NCBI RefSeq assembly: GCF_001969365.1
Contig: NZ_CP019312.1
Location: 2,232,001-2,296,000, forward strand
DNA length: 64,000 nt
DNA from: Tateyamaria omphalii
Lineage (GTDB): Bacteria; Pseudomonadota; Alphaproteobacteria; Rhodobacterales; Rhodobacteraceae
Reading direction: 5' to 3'
Both the position numbers and the translations under genes were made by a program. Of the stretch, positions 31,039-39,572 are shown piece by piece; positions within the stretch are counted from its first letter, which is position 1; each line of letters starts with the position of its first letter. The notes under the pieces are model-generated. The model did no database searches. It saw nothing but the letters and a program-made list of their open reading frames with translations, and had not been told where the DNA came from.

Positions 31039-32019
31039 TTGCTCTCCTTCATCCTCCAGCGCGTCCTCCAATCCTTCCTCGTCCTTCTGGTCGTGGGCCT
31101 CGTCGCCTTCTCCATGTTCCGCTTTGTCGGTGATCCCATCGACAACATGCTGGGGCAGGAACGGACCATCGAAGACGTCGAACGGCTGCGCGCGCAGCTT
31201 GGCCTCGATCAGCCATTCGTCGTGCAGTACTACCGGTTTCTCGAAGGTGCCGTGCAGGGCAATTTCGGCGTCAGCTACCGCCAGGGCCGCCCCGTCTCCG
31301 ACATTCTGCTGGAACGCGCACCTGCCACGCTGGAACTGGCAGCGGTCTCGGGGGTCCTCGCCATCTCTCTTGGCATCGCTCTGGGCGTCTTCACCGCCAT
31401 CCGACGAAACGGGCTCTGGGCCAACGTGATCATGTCCGCCTCGCTCATCGGGGTCTCCCTGCCCACCTTCCTGATCGGCATCCTGCTCATCTACCTGTTC
31501 TCGGTCGAACTGGGCTGGCTGCCAAGTTTCGGCAGGGGCGAGACCGTGAGGATAGGCAACTGGACCACCGGGTTCCTGACCGCAAGCGGGTTACAGGCGC
31601 TGATCCTGCCCGCAATCACCCTCGGCCTCTACCAGATGACACTGATCATGCGGCTGGTACGGTCCGAGATGCTGGAAGTCCTGCGCCAAGACTACATCCG
31701 CTTTGCCCGCGCCCGCGGCCTCAAGGAACGCGCCATCAATTTCCGCCACGCGCTCAAAAACACGCTGGTCCCGGTGATCACGGTCACCGGCCTGCAACTG
31801 GGCAGCATCATCGCCTTCGCCATCATCACCGAAACGGTGTTCCAATGGCCGGGCGTCGGCCTTCTGTTCATCAACGCCATCCAGTTTGTCGATATCCCGG
31901 TCATGGCCGCCTACCTGATGCTGATCTCGGTCATGTTCGTGGGAATCAACCTGATTGTGGACCTGCTTTATTTCGCCATCGACCCGCGCCTGCGCGTCGA
32001 CCGGGCCGGAGGACACTAA
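31039..32019 (+). CDS. ABC transporter permease, DppB/OppB type
   Basis: A 326-residue inner-membrane permease with six predicted helices and the EAA-type cytoplasmic loop (YIRFARARGLKERAINFRHA). The N-terminus, LSFILQRVLQSFLVLLVVG, is the standard DppB start. The start codon is a TTG at 31039. It is the first of two permeases; the second starts two bases after its stop. Confidence 0.92.
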   Translation: MLSFILQRVLQSFLVLLVVGLVAFSMFRFVGDPIDNMLGQERTIEDVERLRAQLGLDQPFVVQYYRFLEGAVQGNFGVSYRQGRPVSDILLERAPATLELAAVSGVLAISLGIALGVFTAIRRNGLWANVIMSASLIGVSLPTFLIGILLIYLFSVELGWLPSFGRGETVRIGNWTTGFLTASGLQALILPAITLGLYQMTLIMRLVRSEMLEVLRQDYIRFARARGLKERAINFRHALKNTLVPVITVTGLQLGSIIAFAIITETVFQWPGVGLLFINAIQFVDIPVMAAYLMLISVMFVGINLIVDLLYFAIDPRLRVDRAGGH

Positions 32020-32020
32020 G

Positions 32021-32974
32021 ATGACCGACACAGCCCAAACCCAGACACCCGCCAAGGCCCCCACCCGCCTGCAACGCTGGGCCGACAGCGACTTCTACTA
32101 CCAGTTCAAACGCTCACCCGTGGCCATCGTCAGCTTTGCCGTGGCGCTCCTGCTGGTCCTCAGCGCAATCTTTGCTCCGCTCATCGCCCCCTTCAACCCG
32201 TTCGACCCGGCCTCTCTCAACCTGATGAACGGCTTTTCCCGCCCCATGACGCCCAACGCCTTCACCGGCGACAGCTTCTGGCTGGGCACCGATGACCAGG
32301 GGCGCGATGTCTTCTCGACCATCCTCTACGGCATGCGCATCTCGCTCTTTGTCGGCGTCGCCGCCGTGCTCTTTGCCATGGTGCTGGGCATCACACTGGG
32401 ACTGCTCGCAGGCTATGTCGGTGGCTGGACCGAGACCATCATCATGCGCATCGCTGACGTGCAGCTGACGTTTCCCAGCATCCTCGTCGCCATGCTGATC
32501 TTCGGCATCGCCAAAGGCGTCACCCCCATCGAGTACCGCGACCAGATGGCGATCTGGGTCCTGATCATCGCCATCGGCCTATCCGACTGGGTCCAATTCG
32601 CCCGCGTCGTCCGCGGTGCCACGCTGGTGGAAAAGAACAAGGAATACGTCCAGGCCGCCCGCCTGATCGGGCGCTCGGGGCCCGCGATCATGGTGCAACA
32701 CATCCTGCCCAATGTCCTCTCGCCCGTCCTAGTGATCGCCACAATCTCGCTCGCACTCGCCATCATCGCCGAAGCCACGCTCAGCTTCCTAGGCGTCGGC
32801 GCCCCGCCCACGCAACCGTCCCTCGGCACGCTCATCCGCATCGGCCAGGGCTTCCTCTTCTCCGGCGAATGGTGGATCCTCTTCTTCCCCGCCTGCACGC
32901 TCCTGGCGCTGGCACTGAGCGTCAACCTGCTGGGCGACTGGCTGCGGGACGCGTTGAACCCGAGGTTGCGGTGA
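32021..32974 (+). CDS. ABC transporter permease, DppC/OppC type
   Basis: A 317-residue permease with an N-terminal cytoplasmic segment and six helices. The DppC signatures GTDDQGRDVFSTILYGMRIS and the EAA loop (EYVQAARLIGRSGPAIMVQH) are present. The start is the ATG at 32021, just after the preceding stop. Its own TGA overlaps the ATG of a small secreted protein, not of the ATPase gene as would be usual. Confidence 0.92.
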   Translation: MTDTAQTQTPAKAPTRLQRWADSDFYYQFKRSPVAIVSFAVALLLVLSAIFAPLIAPFNPFDPASLNLMNGFSRPMTPNAFTGDSFWLGTDDQGRDVFSTILYGMRISLFVGVAAVLFAMVLGITLGLLAGYVGGWTETIIMRIADVQLTFPSILVAMLIFGIAKGVTPIEYRDQMAIWVLIIAIGLSDWVQFARVVRGATLVEKNKEYVQAARLIGRSGPAIMVQHILPNVLSPVLVIATISLALAIIAEATLSFLGVGAPPTQPSLGTLIRIGQGFLFSGEWWILFFPACTLLALALSVNLLGDWLRDALNPRLR

Positions 32975-33312
32975 TGAAATCTTTAGTCCCATTCCTTATC
33001 GCTGCCGCAGGCGTAACGAAGGTGCAGGCTTTTTGCTTCGAACCAAAAATGCATGAATCGCCTCCAGACTTTTACTTCGTCAGCAAACCATCAGCGCCTT
33101 ACTGTTTGTCCGGGTACAGGTACTCTGGGACACATACTTGCAATGACTGGGAAATCGACAGCTATCTAAGCGATGTTGATCGGCATTTGGCCGAACTGAA
33201 CGCCTACGTCGATGAGTATTTGGCCTTCGCAAATGAAGCGGCGGCAAAATACGAAGAAGCCGTTGAGTTTGCTCAGTGTTCGGCACAAGCAGCAACGGAG
33301 GAATTGCGATAA
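32974..33312 (+). CDS. Small secreted Cys-containing protein, unknown function
   Basis: A 112-residue protein beginning with a signal peptide (MKSLVPFLIAAAGVTKVQA) and a mature part with several cysteines, placed as FCFEP, PYCLSG, THTCND and FAQCSA, followed by an acidic, helical C-terminal half rich in Glu, Ala and Tyr. Its ATG overlaps the permease stop, so it is translated with the transporter. Its base composition is clearly more AT-rich than its neighbours, suggesting separate origin. I do not recognise the family. A periplasmic partner of the ABC system is possible but only inferred from position. Confidence 0.7.
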   Translation: MKSLVPFLIAAAGVTKVQAFCFEPKMHESPPDFYFVSKPSAPYCLSGYRYSGTHTCNDWEIDSYLSDVDRHLAELNAYVDEYLAFANEAAAKYEEAVEFAQCSAQAATEELR

Positions 33313-33346
33313 CCTCCCTCGTCAACACATCCGAGCGCTCGGCGAC

Positions 33347-33544
33347 TTACGATATTTGCTGCGGCACAACTGTTATGTCGCTAAAGGCATACTCCCCCGC
33401 CCCCGTGCACCACTCGGCCCCCACCGCCAACCAATGCACGTCGCCATCGGGCAAATGCACCACCACACGCCCGTCTTCCACGGTCAGGTTGTTCATCGAC
33501 ACAAGGCTCAAAAGCAAGCCGAACGACTGGGCTGTCAAACACAT
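33347..33544 (-). CDS. Miniature protein of a tandem pair, copy B (DGDVHW...EWCTGA motif)
   Basis: A 65-residue protein from an ATG preceded by AGGAG at a good distance. It starts MCLTAQSFGLLLSLVSM, an amphipathic or hydrophobic helix with Cys at position 2, then VVVHLPDGDVHWLAVGAEWC. It aligns without gaps to the gene just upstream over the first 49 positions, with about 21 identities. The two are separated by 16 bases and run against the surrounding ABC operon. I do not recognise the family; cysteine 46 next to Trp45 and the His-Trp pair stand out. Confidence 0.65.
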   Translation of the reverse strand: MCLTAQSFGLLLSLVSMNNLTVEDGRVVVHLPDGDVHWLAVGAEWCTGAGEYAFSDITVVPQQIS

Positions 33545-33560
33545 CTCAAATACTCCTGTC

Positions 33561-33776
33561 TTAGCGGCCCGTCTCGGGGCCGTATTGGGGATCAATCTGC
33601 GCAAGGAAGGACGCGGGCGTTTCATGCGGCGCGCCTGTGCACCACTCGTTGACCACGTAATGCCAATGCACATCGCCATCCGTGGCATGAACGGTAATCG
33701 TCTGGGCATCGCCACTGACCAGCGCCATCCCCAGAATATTCAGAAAGGCGGCCAGGCTCGCAGTCGTCATGCACAT
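33561..33776 (-). CDS. Miniature protein of a tandem pair, copy A (DGDVHW...EWCTGA motif)
   Basis: A 71-residue protein from an ATG preceded by GAGGAG. It begins MCMTTASLAAFLNILGMALV and continues to ITVHATDGDVHWHYVVNEWC, matching copy B position by position through the motif, then has a different, longer tail. Both keep Met-Cys at the start, VH at positions 29-30, DGDVHW at 33-38 and EWCTGA at 44-49. The upstream side faces the start of the ATPase gene, so its promoter must lie within 33777-33946. No known function. Confidence 0.65.
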   Translation of the reverse strand: MCMTTASLAAFLNILGMALVSGDAQTITVHATDGDVHWHYVVNEWCTGAPHETPASFLAQIDPQYGPETGR

Positions 33777-33946
33777 GGGCGTTCTCCTCGCGCTGCGCGG
33801 TTGCCCTCCCTGTCGTACTATGGCTCCACCATGCCGCGCCCCAAGCGACCCACCAACACAATTCATGCCGCAGCGCAGCAAAAATGCTGCGTGCGCAAAA
33901 TCACGCCCAATTCCTGTGCAATTGCCGGGACAGAGAGCAGGCACCC

Positions 33947-35659
33947 ATGACCACCTCCCTCCTCGACATCTCCGACCTCTCGGTCCACTACCCCACGCGC
34001 AAGGGCACGTTCGTCGCCGTCAACGGCGCCGACCTCACAGTGGCCCCCGGTGAAATCCACGGCCTCGTGGGCGAATCCGGTGCCGGGAAATCCACCATAG
34101 GCGCTGCCGTCATGGGCCTCATCGACCCGCCTGGCCACATCGCCGACGGCACCGTCAGCTTCCGGGGGGACACCATCTCCGGCCGCGACGCCTCAGCCAT
34201 GCGCGCGCTGCGGGGCGCCAAGATCTCGATGATCTTCCAGGACCCGCTCACCTCCCTCAACCCACTCCTCACGGTCGAGGATCAACTGGTCGAAACCATC
34301 GAGGCGCACCTCAAGCTCGGCGACAAAGCCGCCAAAGCACGCGCCGTCGATCTGCTCGACCGCGTCGGCATCCCCGACCCCGCCGAACGCGTCAAACAAT
34401 ACCCCCACCAGTTCTCCGGCGGCATGCGGCAACGCGTGGTGATCGCCCTTGCGCTGTGTTCCGAACCCGATGTCATCATCGCGGACGAACCCACCACGGC
34501 ACTCGACGTCTCGATCCAGGCGCAAATCCTCGACCTGATCAAGGAACTGGCCCGAGAACGGCAAGTGGGCGTGATCCTCATCACCCACGACATGGGCGTG
34601 ATCGCCGACACCACGGACCGGGTGACCGTCATGTACCAGGGCGCCGTTGTTGAAACGGGCACCACAGCCCAAGTCATGGGCGCCCCCGAACACACCTACA
34701 CCAAATCGCTCATCGCCGCCGTCCCCCGCGCCACGCTCAAGGTCCACCGCTTCCCGCAGCTCTCCTATGGTGGGCGCGACACACGGTTTGCCATCGAAGA
34801 CCTCGCGCGCAACTGGCCGACGCCCCCCAAATCCAAGACGGGCACGCTGGTGCAGGTGGACGGCATCACCAAGGAATTCACCCAACGCGGCTCCATCATC
34901 CCCGCCTGGCGCAAGATGTTCACCGCCGTGGACAAGGTCAGCTTCGATATCCGCGAGGGCGAGGTGTTCGGCCTCGTGGGCGAGAGCGGATCAGGCAAAT
35001 CCACCGTCGCCCGCATGATCGCCACGCTCTACGACACCGATGGCGGGCACATCTATTTCGACGACACCGACATCACGCAACTCGCCTCACGCGCGGAACG
35101 CGATGCCTACCGCCGCCAGATCCAGATGATCTTCCAGGACCCGTTTTCATCCCTCAACCCCCGCATGCGCGTGGACGCCATCGTGGCCGAACCCGTCCTG
35201 CACCACAAACTCCTGACAGGCAGCGCCGTCCAGACCCGCGTCGACGAATTGCTGGACCGCGTGGGCCTCGGGTCCGAGGCAGGCCGCAAATACCCGCACG
35301 AATTCTCGGGCGGCCAGCGTCAACGCATCTCCATCGCCCGTGCGCTCGCTACGCAACCGCGCTTCCTTATCTGCGATGAACCCACCTCCGCCCTCGACGT
35401 CTCCATCCAGGCGCAGGTGCTGAACATCCTCAAGGACCTGCAGGAGCATCTCGGCCTCACCATGCTGTTCATTAGCCACGACCTGCCCGTCGTCCGGCAA
35501 ATGTGCGACCGCGTCGGCGTCATGCGCCAGGGCCAGATGGTCGAGGTGGCTGACACCGAACAGCTCTTCGCAGCCCCCAAAGCCGACTATACCAAAGAGC
35601 TCCTCAACCTCATGCCCAAACTCGAAGGGCTTTCAACCGAAGGGCTCGAAAACGCCTGA
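33947..35659 (+). CDS. ABC transporter ATP-binding protein, fused DppD-DppF type
   Basis: A 570-residue protein holding two complete ABC ATPases in tandem. The first has Walker A GESGAGKST, signature FSGGMRQR and Walker B DVIIADEPTTALD. The second has GESGSGKST, FSGGQRQR and FLICDEPTSALD. Each is followed by the OppD/F-type C-terminal extension. The start was put at the ATG at 33947, where MTTSLLDISDLSVHY matches family starts. It energises the two permeases but is separated from them by the small secreted gene and the two opposite-strand miniature genes. Confidence 0.93.
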   Translation: MTTSLLDISDLSVHYPTRKGTFVAVNGADLTVAPGEIHGLVGESGAGKSTIGAAVMGLIDPPGHIADGTVSFRGDTISGRDASAMRALRGAKISMIFQDPLTSLNPLLTVEDQLVETIEAHLKLGDKAAKARAVDLLDRVGIPDPAERVKQYPHQFSGGMRQRVVIALALCSEPDVIIADEPTTALDVSIQAQILDLIKELARERQVGVILITHDMGVIADTTDRVTVMYQGAVVETGTTAQVMGAPEHTYTKSLIAAVPRATLKVHRFPQLSYGGRDTRFAIEDLARNWPTPPKSKTGTLVQVDGITKEFTQRGSIIPAWRKMFTAVDKVSFDIREGEVFGLVGESGSGKSTVARMIATLYDTDGGHIYFDDTDITQLASRAERDAYRRQIQMIFQDPFSSLNPRMRVDAIVAEPVLHHKLLTGSAVQTRVDELLDRVGLGSEAGRKYPHEFSGGQRQRISIARALATQPRFLICDEPTSALDVSIQAQVLNILKDLQEHLGLTMLFISHDLPVVRQMCDRVGVMRQGQMVEVADTEQLFAAPKADYTKELLNLMPKLEGLSTEGLENA

Positions 35660-35670
35660 CTGCTTCTTCT

Positions 35671-35719
35671 CTTTGACAAATACGGTCGGGGGAGCTCGAG
35701 GGGGCAGACAGCCCCCTCG
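35671..35719 (+). repeat. Intergenic repeat unit with terminator-like hairpin
   Basis: The arms CGAGGGGGC (35697-35705) and GCCCCCTCG (35711-35719) pair perfectly around AGACA. They are preceded by TTCTTCTCTTTGACAAATAC, which resembles the right half of the element at 55876-55909. It lies after the ATPase gene and before a convergent MFS gene, so it can act as their terminator. From memory, roseobacter genomes carry many similar TTCTTC/TTTG/CAAA-ATAC plus GC-hairpin units. Confidence 0.55.
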
Positions 35720-35760
35720 TCAGCAAAAATGAATCGCGTGCGCGCCAGCGCTCATTTGCG

Positions 35761-36975
35761 TCACCGCTCCATCTTCAGCGACAACGCCCAGGCCAAACCG
35801 GTCAACACCACCAGCACGACTACGGACACAGCCCAGCCCTGCGCCACGAACACCTGCCCGATCACAAACGCACCGGCAATGCCGCCCAGATAGTAGCTCG
35901 CCAGATACAGGCCATTGGCCGCCGCCGGATCACTGCGCGCCGTGCGACCCACATAGCTGGTGGCCACAGACTGGGCAAAGAACAACCCCGCCCCCACCAG
36001 CGCCAGCCCGGCCAGAAACACGGCCAGCACAGGCACCAACAACAACAGCAGCCCCAGCACGGACACAGCCATCGCGACATGAAAACTGGTGCGCGCCCCG
36101 TGTCGCGCCACGGACGCGGCGGCCAAAGGGGTCGTCAGAATGGCAGGGGCAAAGACGAAATAGACCACCCCGATCATCGCCTGCGGCAGATCAAACGGCG
36201 CCTGCGCCAGCACGAAATTGGCATAGGTGAAGGTGGCCACGAACACGAACAGCAGGACAAACCCGATCCCGACCATCGCCACCAGTCGCGCATTGCGCAA
36301 ATGCCCCATCCACGCGTCGATCACGGATGTCTGCGCAGTCTCCACCACCCCCCGCGTGTCGCGCGCGCCAATGTAGAAATAGGCGACCACCGCCCCGGTC
36401 AGGTTCAGCACCGCAAACCCGTAAAAGCTCTCGGCCAACCCAACAGTCCCTGCAATCTCGGACGCCAAAAGCCGCCCGAACAGGTTCGACGCCACATTCC
36501 CGGTGATATAGGCCGCCATCGCACCACCCACTGCCGTCAGCGAACACTCCTCGCTCAGATAGGTCAGCGTCAGGGTGAATGCGGCGGACATGAACACGCC
36601 CTGTACGACGCGCAGCAGCGTAAAGGTGGTCAGATCATCGGTCGATGCCAACAGCACAGTAGGAATGCTCAACAGCGCCAGACAGACCCAGATGCCCCGC
36701 TTGCGGTCAATCCGGCGCGCAAAAACCGCCACCACCAGCGAGGCCACCGCCATCCCGATGGTCGAGGCATTGACCGCAAATCCCATCGCAGCAGGCGACA
36801 CGCCATAGGTCTCCACCAGTGTGGGCAGCAGCGCCTGCGCGCCAAAAAGATCAATCAGCGTCAGAAATGCAATCAGCGCAATCATGGTGGACCTGCGGAT
36901 CACCATGCGCCGGTCCTCGGGCGCCTTTTCGGCCAGCTCGGGCGCCAGCCCCGTCATCTGCGCGGTCACGGCCAT
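35761..36975 (-). CDS. MFS transporter
   Basis: A 404-residue major facilitator with twelve predicted membrane helices and the loop motif FARRIDRKRG between helices 2 and 3. It resembles bacterial drug or aromatic-compound exporters of the AraJ/YnfM type. The start is the ATG at 36975, preceded by GGAGGG at seven bases. It is followed on the same strand by nothing and preceded by the patatin gene further upstream. No substrate can be assigned. Confidence 0.88.
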   Translation of the reverse strand: MAVTAQMTGLAPELAEKAPEDRRMVIRRSTMIALIAFLTLIDLFGAQALLPTLVETYGVSPAAMGFAVNASTIGMAVASLVVAVFARRIDRKRGIWVCLALLSIPTVLLASTDDLTTFTLLRVVQGVFMSAAFTLTLTYLSEECSLTAVGGAMAAYITGNVASNLFGRLLASEIAGTVGLAESFYGFAVLNLTGAVVAYFYIGARDTRGVVETAQTSVIDAWMGHLRNARLVAMVGIGFVLLFVFVATFTYANFVLAQAPFDLPQAMIGVVYFVFAPAILTTPLAAASVARHGARTSFHVAMAVSVLGLLLLLVPVLAVFLAGLALVGAGLFFAQSVATSYVGRTARSDPAAANGLYLASYYLGGIAGAFVIGQVFVAQGWAVSVVVLVVLTGLAWALSLKMER

Positions 36976-37085
36976 GACCCGGCCCTCCAATGGCTCATAT
37001 CGGGCAGCGCGCCTCGCGTGCCACCATGGTTGAAAACCGGTTAACGCGACCTCTAACCCATTGAAGCCGAGCGATTTCACCTGTT

Positions 37086-37101
37086 TGTCCCCGCGGGGAC
37101 A
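37086..37101. promoter_or_regulatory. 16-base perfect palindrome before the MFS gene
   Basis: TGTCCCCGCGGGGACA is perfectly self-complementary with no spacer. It sits right after the stop of the patatin gene and about 110 bases before the MFS start, both on the minus strand. It could be a dimer binding site for the transporter promoter or part of a weak terminator; no T-run follows. Confidence 0.4.
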
Positions 37102-37103
37102 GA

Positions 37104-38198
37104 TCACCCGCGCCGCGATTTCAACTCAACCACATTGGCCCCGTGCGGCGCGCCAAAATCATCAAACAGGTCGCGCAGATCCAGCGTGCTCTCGACCTCG
37201 ATCTTGTCAAAATTGGCGCCCAACCAGCGATCCGCATAGTCTCGCCCCAGATCGCGTAAATGGATCAGAAACGCCCATTCCGAGTTCAGCTTGGATGACG
37301 CATCCAGCGCCAGCATGTCGTCGCAGCCGTCGATCATGTGCATGTTCATCACGCGGTATTCCTGGTCCGACAGCGCCCCCTCGTCGATCAACCGATGGAT
37401 CAGGTCGATGGTCCGCAGGTCCCGCAGAAGCGATGCGTTGAACGTGATCTCGTTCACGCGGTTCTGGATGTCCCGCGCGCGGCGCGGCGTGCCGGGACGT
37501 TTGAGCGGGTTGATCTGCACGATCACGATGTCCGAGGACGGCGAGTGGTCGATAAAGGGAAAGAGCACGGGATTGCCCATATATCCGCCATCCCAATAGG
37601 GCACCCCGTCGATCTCGACGGCCTTGAACATATTAGGCAGGCAGGCCGAGGCCATCACCACATCAAGCGTCACCTCGTTCCTGTGAAAGACCCGCGCGCG
37701 CCCCGTCTCGACATTCGTGGCCGAGATATAGAGGCCCATGTCATCGCATTTGGCGACTTTGTCGAAATCAATGAATTCCTCGACCACGTCCCGCAGCGGG
37801 TTCAGGCCAAGCGGGTTCAGATCATAGGGCGACGCCATCCGGCTCATCATGTCCATCATCACATAGCCGGGCGAGGCATCAAGCGACCAGGACCCCAGCA
37901 TCATGTCAAGCGGAGTGCGTTTGATTGGGCTGCCCTGCCCCGCCACGCTGACGGCGCGCCAGAAATCCTCAAGCGCCTGCCGCGCGCCTGCGGCGCCTGC
38001 ATCGTACATACCTTGGGTCGCGACCACGGCGTTCATGGCGCCGGCAGAGGTGCCGCTGATCGCTTCGATCCACAGCCGGTCCTCCTCGAACATGCGGTCG
38101 AGGACGCCCCAGGTGAACGCCCCGTGCGATCCACCGCCCTGCAGGGCGAGGTTGATGGACTTTTCGTGACGTTTGGCCCGGCCATTGGTGGCTGACAT
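37104..38198 (-). CDS. Patatin-like phospholipase
   Basis: A 364-residue patatin-domain hydrolase. The oxyanion motif LALQGGGSHGAFTWG is at about residues 17-31, the nucleophile serine is in GTSAGAMN, and the dyad aspartate is in YWDGGYMGNP. These enzymes release fatty acids from phospholipids, triglycerides or polyhydroxyalkanoate-associated lipids; the absence of a signal peptide indicates a cytoplasmic enzyme. The ATG at 38198 was chosen because AAAGGGAG lies at the right distance; an upstream ATG at 38216 has no such site. Confidence 0.9.
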   Translation of the reverse strand: MSATNGRAKRHEKSINLALQGGGSHGAFTWGVLDRMFEEDRLWIEAISGTSAGAMNAVVATQGMYDAGAAGARQALEDFWRAVSVAGQGSPIKRTPLDMMLGSWSLDASPGYVMMDMMSRMASPYDLNPLGLNPLRDVVEEFIDFDKVAKCDDMGLYISATNVETGRARVFHRNEVTLDVVMASACLPNMFKAVEIDGVPYWDGGYMGNPVLFPFIDHSPSSDIVIVQINPLKRPGTPRRARDIQNRVNEITFNASLLRDLRTIDLIHRLIDEGALSDQEYRVMNMHMIDGCDDMLALDASSKLNSEWAFLIHLRDLGRDYADRWLGANFDKIEVESTLDLRDLFDDFGAPHGANVVELKSRRG

Positions 38199-38355
38199 CT
38201 TGACGCTCCCTTTCATGTGGAACCTCGTGTGGCCCAGAGGTAGGGATGCCAAAGACGCGCAACAACTTTGCGACGCACTTCTCTCGATCACGTGAGACAG
38301 CGCGCCGTTCCGCCGCGCAATTCGCGCGGTTTCGCCCGTTTTCCGAGCGGTTTTG

Positions 38356-39150
38356 TTACAGCGTTGGGTCGGTCAATGGCCCCACGTCCAGCCGCGTGAC
38401 ATGCTCGGCCGTCCCCGCGGGGAAATGCGCACGCACCAGCGGATCATGCCCGGGCACCACCAGTTTCGGCGCGCTGGCGAGCGCCTGAATGGTGGCGAAG
38501 CCGTCGAGCATGTCCTGCATGTCCACCACGATGGGAAATGGGACGCCGTGTAGAAAATTGCCATAGAAATGCGCGGCATCGGAGGCGAGAACGAGCCATC
38601 CGGCTTGCGTACGGATGCGTACGGCCTGCATTCCCTTTGTATGCCCGCCGATGCGGTGGACAGTGATGCCGTCGGCAATCTCGCTGTCGCCGTCATGAAA
38701 GGTGATCTTGCCGGAGTAGAGCCGCTGCACCGCCTCGACCACGTGGCCCACAGTAAAGGGAAAGCGCAGCGCGTCGTGGCACATGCAGGGGCCGGTGGCA
38801 TAGGCCATCTCGGCCGTTTGCAGATGCAGTTGTGCGTTGGGAAAGAGATGCAGACCGCCCGCGTGGTCGAAGTGCAGGTGGGTGACGATGATCTCGGTCA
38901 CGTCCTCGGGTTGCAGGCCAAACGGCTTCAGTGCCTCGCCTGGATCGAGGCGAATGGGCCGCCCCCGCGCCTGCCCTTCGGCGGCGTCAAAGCCGGTGTC
39001 CACGAGGATCACGCGGCCCTCGCCCCGGATCAGCCACATGTAGAAGTCGATGGGATCGGGTGCGTCGTGATTGTCGTCGAACATGTAGTTGTCGCCACGC
39101 ACGCGCGCCGTCTGTTCGGCGTATTTGATGGCATAGACCTCGTAGGTCAT
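38356..39150 (-). CDS. Metallo-beta-lactamase-fold hydrolase, N-acyl homoserine lactonase family
   Basis: A 264-residue protein with the binuclear zinc motif HLHFDHAGG at about residues 91-99, a further metal aspartate in ASDAAHF and the histidine of VVPGHDP. This combination fits the AiiA/AttM-type lactonase group, which opens the lactone ring of acyl-homoserine lactones or simple lactones. There is no signal peptide. The ATG overlaps the stop of the small monooxygenase gene (ATGA), so both are made together. Exact substrate is not evident. Confidence 0.85.
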   Translation of the reverse strand: MTYEVYAIKYAEQTARVRGDNYMFDDNHDAPDPIDFYMWLIRGEGRVILVDTGFDAAEGQARGRPIRLDPGEALKPFGLQPEDVTEIIVTHLHFDHAGGLHLFPNAQLHLQTAEMAYATGPCMCHDALRFPFTVGHVVEAVQRLYSGKITFHDGDSEIADGITVHRIGGHTKGMQAVRIRTQAGWLVLASDAAHFYGNFLHGVPFPIVVDMQDMLDGFATIQALASAPKLVVPGHDPLVRAHFPAGTAEHVTRLDVGPLTDPTL

Positions 39151-39440
39151 CTTTCGACCTTTTCGAATGTTTTCAGGGTCTTGTTTGCGATCATATGGCC
39201 GATCTTGGGGCCTGTTTCGAGGTAGTGGGGCATCTGTTGGTGCGCCTCGAACGCGGCGAGGTCATCGTAGAGTTCGTAAAGGAACACGGTGTCGGGCTGC
39301 GCGGGATCAGTGCAGACATCGAATTGCTGGCAGCCGGGTTCATCGCGCACTGAACAGCGGGCGTTGTTGAGGATCAGCGGCATGAACGCGTCCTGCGTGC
39401 CCGGTTTAAGGTCGAAGATCACGGTGACGGCGTAGGGCAT
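39147..39440 (-). CDS. Small antibiotic-biosynthesis-monooxygenase-type (ABM) protein
   Basis: A 97-residue ferredoxin-like alpha/beta protein of the ABM superfamily, like the quinol monooxygenase YgiN. The conserved pattern is visible as NNARCSVRDEPGCQQFDV, then FLYELYDDLAAFEAHQQMPH. AAGGA precedes the ATG. Members oxidise quinols or degrade reactive cyclic compounds without a cofactor. It is the first gene of a two-gene unit with the lactonase-like hydrolase, which hints at a joint detoxification or aromatic-lactone step. Confidence 0.85.
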   Translation of the reverse strand: MPYAVTVIFDLKPGTQDAFMPLILNNARCSVRDEPGCQQFDVCTDPAQPDTVFLYELYDDLAAFEAHQQMPHYLETGPKIGHMIANKTLKTFEKVER

Positions 39441-39505
39441 GGGGTGGTCCTTGTTCTGATCCTTCGCAGCGGATGCGGAAGAGTATTTGATAAGTCATGC
39501 GTTAA

Positions 39506-39524
39506 TGTATACACAAGTGCATAC
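39506..39524. promoter_or_regulatory. Candidate GntR operator before the dehydrogenase operon
   Basis: The palindrome TGTATACA is followed five bases later by TGCATAC, giving two related half-site clusters about 50 bases before the first start codon. The pattern suits an FCD-type GntR protein; such a regulator is the third gene of this operon. Confidence 0.5.
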
Positions 39525-39572
39525 GAGAAGCGAGTCGCTTTTCACCAGCCTATGCCGAAAGGGACCCGTGCC

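Noticed and set aside
38405..38420. A second copy of the GTCCCCGCGGGGA palindrome seen at 37086
   Set aside because: It lies inside the coding region of the lactonase-like gene and is shorter; a chance match in GC-rich DNA is likely.
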